A stretch of 64,000 nucleotides of DNA, taken from NCBI RefSeq assembly GCF_014898815.1, contig NW_026515537.1:147553-211552 (forward strand), in the 5' to 3' direction. Below are positions 27,301 through 34,300 of the stretch, one piece after another (within the stretch, counting starts at the first letter, position 1; each line of letters begins with the position of its first letter). The position numbers were made by a program, and so were the translations under genes. Origin of the DNA: Panonychus citri. Its lineage: Eukaryota; Arthropoda; Arachnida; Trombidiformes; Tetranychidae. Below the pieces are notes generated by a model. The model was given only the letters and a program-made list of their open reading frames with translations, had not been told where the DNA came from and made no database searches.

Positions 27301-30300
27301 TTTCCTTGATAACAATCTTATTTGAGTTTTATACTTTTCAATTTTCTTTCTCTGTGTAGGATTAATTGGTATATTTCCGTTTAATGTGTTTTTACTAATA
27401 TCAGAAATTGAGTAGAAAATAAGACTTTGCTTTTTCAATAGTTTATTTCTTTCAGTCTTTGATTTCTCATGAGCTAATCTCTTTAATGTCGGAAGACATT
27501 TGATTACTCCTTCAATCGTCATGTTGATTATCGTTGAAACATCATTTTTTTATATAAATTATAAAGGGTAAACAATCATTGGGTCATCGTTTTCATTGAA
27601 ATTGTTGCCAATAATCTCAACTTTTCAGGTGTATCAGGTTTAAGATCGAAAAGAGATAAGAATAAGGTTTAGATGTTGCATCTTCAAACACTCTCTGTAA
27701 CTTTTTATCTTTGATGGAAACATTTGACGAGCAATGTTTGAAATTATCGATTTATCTCGAGGGTTTTAACACACAACATACTGACTATTCAAACTAATGT
27801 TTCTACTCTTTACCCTTGACAAAAAAGTTTTGTGTAATCAAAATTACTGATATATTACGGTGATGAGAACCACGTGTAAAAAGATTACTAATAAAAGATT
27901 GATTTGCTGCTTCAAGCATCAAATCATCAATAATAATCCATTCAGGTTCAACTCCACCTGCCTGGTTGATCAAGTCCTCTTGTAACCCTTCTACAAAAGT
28001 CACGTTACTCATTGAATTAAACTCCTTTTGGTATTCACCATAAAAGTATGTTATTTTCACAGGAGGAGGATCACATATCCTCTCAGCTAAATTTATCATT
28101 TCTCACAAAGTATGTCTTACCGGAACCTGTAGGCCCAGACATACATTGTAAATGGATGTTTCAAATGAACAGAATAAGACATTTTCAATTCAATCAATCT
28201 CTTTATTATTTTATATTAAGTTACAATTGACGAAGGGGCTGATACATCAGTTGTTGACTTTCGTTCTTCATGTTTATTACTCCTAAAACGCGGTGTAGGT
28301 AAAAGGTATCCAAGAGATGATCCTAATAATGCTGTCCATAATGACAAGTTTCCCGTCTTCATTATTATATTGACAATCGATGTAATCAACATTGACACCA
28401 GAACCAAGATTTGTACCATGAAAAGTACTCTCTTACACCAAACACGGTAATCCTCTGCTTTATCCATAGTTACCTTTATATATCCGTTTGAATAGATCAA
28501 AGTATTTATTTAATTCAATTATATCACGAATCCGTCACAGTAACTCGTCCAGTTCTTTTAAATATTATAAATATTACGTTTGAATTGTCCACTTTAACAT
28601 GAACTCCAGGAAATAACTCTGGTTCGTAAGAACAATATGGAATGAATCAAGTCTACTATAAATGAAATTCGTAATTAACCTTGAATGGGCCACAATATTC
28701 ACTACTTTTGCTTCAGTTTTATATAAATTATCTGGGTAAATGTCACAAAATTTCTCAATTAAATTAAATGCTGCCTCGTAGCTTTTAACACCAGTAACAT
28801 TAATCTTTCCAGAATTAAATATCAATAAACAACCACCATCCAACTTTAATATTCCACCAGAAAAACGCTTTGGATAATCAACAGATGGAAAACTCTCCTT
28901 CACCTTGACACGGTCTAATTTATCATTCAATTTGAATGACATTACAATATTGTTCACTACAATGTCTTCAATTAATACCATTTTCAGTCTAATAATCATT
29001 CATCCCATACACATACTTATATACTACAAGGACGCCACCACTATTAGTCTAAGGACAACCTTAGGTGGCTTATAATGTCCAAAAAGAAAGAGAAAAAGAA
29101 AGAGAAAAGTGGTTTATAATGTTGCCTTTTACTACTACTACAATGATGAAAATATTGATAAGATACTTTTCTCAACATAATTTTCTGATTCTTATTCCAA
29201 ATGATATTGACTTGAAATCAAGTATTTCTATTATTTTCTCTGTCAGAAAATAAACAAAAACTCCATAAATTCATGATGATATTGAGAATCACTTGATATT
29301 TTATCAATGGTTATCATCATGATTACTTGTGTTTGTATGTGGGCTTTGAATTGTTTTCTGTATGAATATAAATATTTTTTTCCTCCTCAATTTCATCATC
29401 ATTTCCTCTGAATGTCATCTCTCGGTGAGAATCATTGTGATATATCTGATGATGATTTTAATGATGTATTCCAATTGGAAATCTCTTATTGTGATTTTGA
29501 ATAAGTTCAAATGGTTCTCGAGAAAATGTATCAAATTATCCTTGGTATTCACAAACATCACCTATTTCTTAGTCTCAATCTGATTCCTGTTCATCCATTG
29601 ATTTGGCTGATTTAATTTACTCGAAAATGATCTGCAATCGTAGGTTATGATCTGATTTAGTTCAGTAAGAATGATTATATCTAAGAAATGAGAATGAAAA
29701 TGATCACCTTGTTGTTATCATTACACTTTCTATCTGATTACAATTATCTATCATTAGATAATTAATTGATTGTTTACCATTACCTACATGGAAAATGAAT
29801 TGTAAATGTTAATGCATCAATAGATTAACAATCCAATTGTATCAGAGTATCAACAATACACTTTTGTCCCAATCAATCAATTGAGATAACTATTAATAGA
29901 TATAAGACATTCAGTAAATGCGATGCTAAAAGTTGCCTTATCTAAGGTGAAATTGGAAATTGACCTCTAGATTGATTAGGTTAATCGGAGGAAATTGATT
30001 CAACTTTAATTAGCAGTGAAATGACAAAAAAAAACCTTAAAACTAACAAGGTTTAAATTTTTGATCTTTTTCTTCCTGTGGAAAATTATTTGAGTCAATC
30101 TGATACTTTTAAGCTTCTTACATCAGATATTTTACTCCCTGGGCCTGAGATTATCTTGAGTATCAGAACTTTTTTCCTATTCCAAATACTACCTGTTGTT
30201 GATATTCTTTACCTCTCTTACTGTCTATCTAGCAACCATTTTCTCCTTACAATGATTTCTCTCTCTCTCTCTCTCTTAAAATTTTTCTTTTCTCTTCATC

Positions 30301-31275
30301 ATCATTATTATTATCTAAACATCTTGAATTTCATTTTCTCTCAATTCCACCGAAATCTGAAACATTTACGACAAAATTGACGTGATAAACCGATAACTTG
30401 AATCATTAGCTCAATTTGTTTTCGATAACATGTTATTATTATTAGTATAGTAACAATCAGTTCAATATCATTATTACCTTTGATGAGAAAATCATTAAAT
30501 TTTAAAATCATTTTCTTTCAATGAAAATGATCAGTTGATAACAATTTTCCTGATTGATATTTACACTTACTATGTACTTTTGATATGACATTAATATGCT
30601 TCTACCTGATGAATTTTATCGTCTACCATATCCCAAAGGGATATTATTATAAAAGAGAATGATATTAATACATTTAATCGAATTAAATAATCAAGTGATT
30701 ACTGATAACTGATTCGTTGATTTAGGTAACGAAAATGCTAACGAATGAGTTTAGTAACGAGAAGGAATAATAAACTTTCTGATTTCGTTATTCAATCAAT
30801 TTACTAATAACTCAATTGTAAAGCTAAATAAAGTAGCCTAAGTAAATTTAACTTTAATTGTTTAAATTAAGAGATTTAATTGTTTTTAATTGTTTAGTTT
30901 TTTCCTTCATCCTGTAACTTTAAATGTTAATTCAATGCAATGATAATTGAAGTTGAGTTTTACTCGGAGATGTTTTTTTTGCTTCTCCAACTTGTAAGAA
31001 CTAAATTACTCAATTGTTGTGATTTAATTGTCATTGAGTTTCAGCTTAATTAAACCAATTAAGTGAATGATTAGGTAATCATGATTGAGATCATTAGAAG
31101 ATGAAGGAAAAAAGTGATTAAAAAAACGGGGAATATGTTGATTAATAACAGAGTTAGTTGACTAATTCAATGTTAGCCTATCATCGTAATCATTATCATA
31201 ATTAGTGCAATCAAATTGTTGATGCAAATCCATAAACAACAGAAACTGATCAATATTTAAAAGTAATTAATGAAC

Positions 31276-31320
<45 letters not shown>

Positions 31321-34300
31321 CTGAACTTTGGAAAATGAAAATAAGTTGGTTTGCTTGAAAAAGGAAACGGAAATTATTGTAATGTAAAAACTTTCAACTT
31401 CTTAGTTAATTAATTAATGGGTTAAGATGAATTTTTTCAAAGACGTTGATGGGAAATTGTATAATCAAATTTATCGTAAGCAGTTGAAAATTTTACAATT
31501 TTTACATGATAGTTTACAAGTTTACCATGTAATCATAAACTCTCAGAATCATTATTATCTCTCAAGTTAATGAAAAGTATTAGAATCTCTATATTCTTAT
31601 TCAATTTAGAACAATGAAAATCTCAGAGTTCCAAGTAAAACAAAATCATTACCATGATAAAAATCATTAGATTTCTTTTATTGTACTTTCAAGGTCAAGC
31701 TTCTAGTTGATAGCATGTATATATAGCAAATTCGAGTAATTCTGAATGAGAAACCTGAGAACGAAACTTATCAAGATGAAAGATTGTCTTTATAAAGAGA
31801 TAATGAAATAATCACTCGGATAAAATGTTACAAGAGGAGGAAGAACGAACTCAATATAACACGGACAAAGATTTTCGACAACACCATACCAAGTAACCAG
31901 AGAAAAGAGCTGATAGAACTTTCCATATGAACGAAAGTTCGATAGAATAGATAAACTATCGAATAGATATTATGAATTATCGAATAATCAAATTCATTTG
32001 GAACTTTTTTATTTTCATTATCATCAGGAATCAACTTGATAGCATCGTTTCTACTTCCTACTCTTTTATCTCTCGTAGTTCTATCAATATTTCCATCGTT
32101 TATCAGATAATTCACATAAGATCCTCCTCTTGAGTTTCCATGATCCCATGTCTCGAGTTTTCATTCACCTCTGTTCTATCTATTATCTGATTCTCATATT
32201 CAACAGTTGCCATTCTCTTGATGCTGCGATTTCACAAATTCGATAGATAATCTGTACATATTTCGAGTTCTAAATTTACATGAGACTTTCTTTTTTTTCA
32301 CTTTCATTTTATTTGAAAGTTTTTTTCTTTTTCTTCTTTTTGAATCCTCGAAAGTTTATCATGTAACTCGTTTACAAGAATAAACTGACGATGGTGAGAA
32401 AAAGAAAAACACTCCCAGCTTATTTGATAATAATGTTTCCATTAGTATTCTCAATAGATAACATCTTATCCGTAAGGTCAAAATTTCGATAGTTATATTA
32501 ATATAATACACGAGAATAGACTCAAATTTCTGACGAATACTCAATGTGAAAGAATTCAAGATGATTAACATTGACCAAAGTAAAATGTTCTAGACTCACA
32601 AATACACGAACCCATTAAAGGTTCCAACTTTTCGCTATTCGAATTGAATTTATCTTATTCAGCATAATTTACCTTTGGCTAACAATCAAAACATTTATTA
32701 GTTTATCAAATAGTCACTGAATTATTTTCAAGGCATCAGAACTTTTTTTCTGCCTAAAAACTATTAATAAAAAAGATAACTTGATCATCTAATAATAGCT
32801 GAATTCGAATAGATTGTAAATTTTTATTTAATCAATTTCTGCAACAATTTTCACTCAATTAATTTACTATTATTATAGTTACCATGTTTATCTCTAAGTT
32901 TGAAAAAAAGGGAGAAAAAGTTTCAACCATACAAATTGATGAGTAAACATGAGTAAATTTCAACTGATCATGAGCTTAGATTTTAAAGAAACATGAAATT
33001 GAAAAGATAACAATGATTAAGATGATATTACAATGTTGTTCAGATTGTACAGAATTTACTTCATCATGAATTCATGGTTTCAATTGGAGAAAATCTCTTA
33101 CCTTTTTCTTCATCTCTCAAAATTCATTCAAACTTACAGAGTATAAACATTCATGAGATACTTTTCAAGTTGATCTTAGATACTTTTTGTAAATTCTATA
33201 CTCTCATGATAAACTTTGCTATATCATGTTGATGGGCCTTATTTGAAATGCGAATGAATGAACTCTCGACACCTCATGTAATAAGATATAGAGAAAATGG
33301 TTGAAAATTTAGTTTCAGGCTAAATTGCTGTTCAATATCAATTTGATAAGATTAATCGTACTTGATAACGATAACATTGTTAGTAATCAACAATATAAGG
33401 TAAACAAATGGAATACATGAAAATACAGATTCACAGGTAAAGAAATTGTCTCTATTTGAACATTTTATTCATATAACGATTCTCGTGAGCTATTCAATCA
33501 ATCATTACGATTTCCGGAGAATTTACTTGAAAATTTGGATTCGAAATTAAATTTCTATTGATTCTGTTTAGTTTGATTAATATTGGAACAGGAAAAAGAT
33601 CGATATGAACACATTACCTGTTGCAACTCATTGAAATAGTTTCCGGTTAATTGTTTTCGAGAGTAACTCTGATTCGATTCATTCATTTGTTTAATTTTCT
33701 TCTGGAAATACAACAATTCATTTCTCCTTTTATTAATTTGGTTTACTTTCAATTCATTTAATTGAATTTTCACCTTGAACTTTTTTGAACTGTGAACCAT
33801 ATTCAGGTTACCTCTTTTTAATGATTCAGGAAATATGTTAAACTCGAGCTCACTTATCATGATAATTCAAATTCCAAAAACCATGATAAACTTTCTAACT
33901 ATTCATGGTAATCAGTATTTACCTTTAGCTAATTTCTAGATGAAATTGTGAACAAATTATTCTCTTAAAAACATTGTAAGTTTCAAGAAGAAGTCTTTTG
34001 TCATTATATCAGAACTTTCATTCAACGAAAGTCTATCTCGATTCAATGAGGGGAAAAAGTTTCTAAATTCGAATTTTTTTTCCTCAAGAATAAGAAAAAA
34101 ACTTTTCTTTTTTGTTCTCTCCTCTTTTTCCATGTAATATCTCCAATTTGTATACATTCTATTAAATTGGATGTCTTCCATTCCATATATATATGAAGCG
34201 ACCCAATAATTCATTGATTCAATTTGAATAAAATTAATCAGAACTCAAAGAAACTGCAAGTTGAAAGTTTACTTAATAAATCAATGGAACTCATTGTATT

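Larger units (their letters stand above)
11259..29139. mobile_element. Complete Polinton/Maverick element (17.9 kb)
   Basis: Bounded by perfect 70-bp terminal inverted repeats beginning AGTAGTAGTAAAAGGC and flanked by ACAAT. It contains the diagnostic set: protein-primed DNA polymerase B, rve integrase with chromodomain, packaging ATPase, adenain-like cysteine protease, hexon-like and penton-like capsid genes and a basic core protein. PolB is on plus and the virion and integration genes are on minus. Accessory genes sit mainly in the left third. Several core genes carry small frame breaks. It lies in an intron of the CD36-family gene. Confidence 0.96.

Noticed and set aside
30078..34214. Several 60-100 codon ORFs in the right half of the large intron
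   Set aside because: Low-complexity AT-rich sequence without conserved motifs or consistent splice signals.
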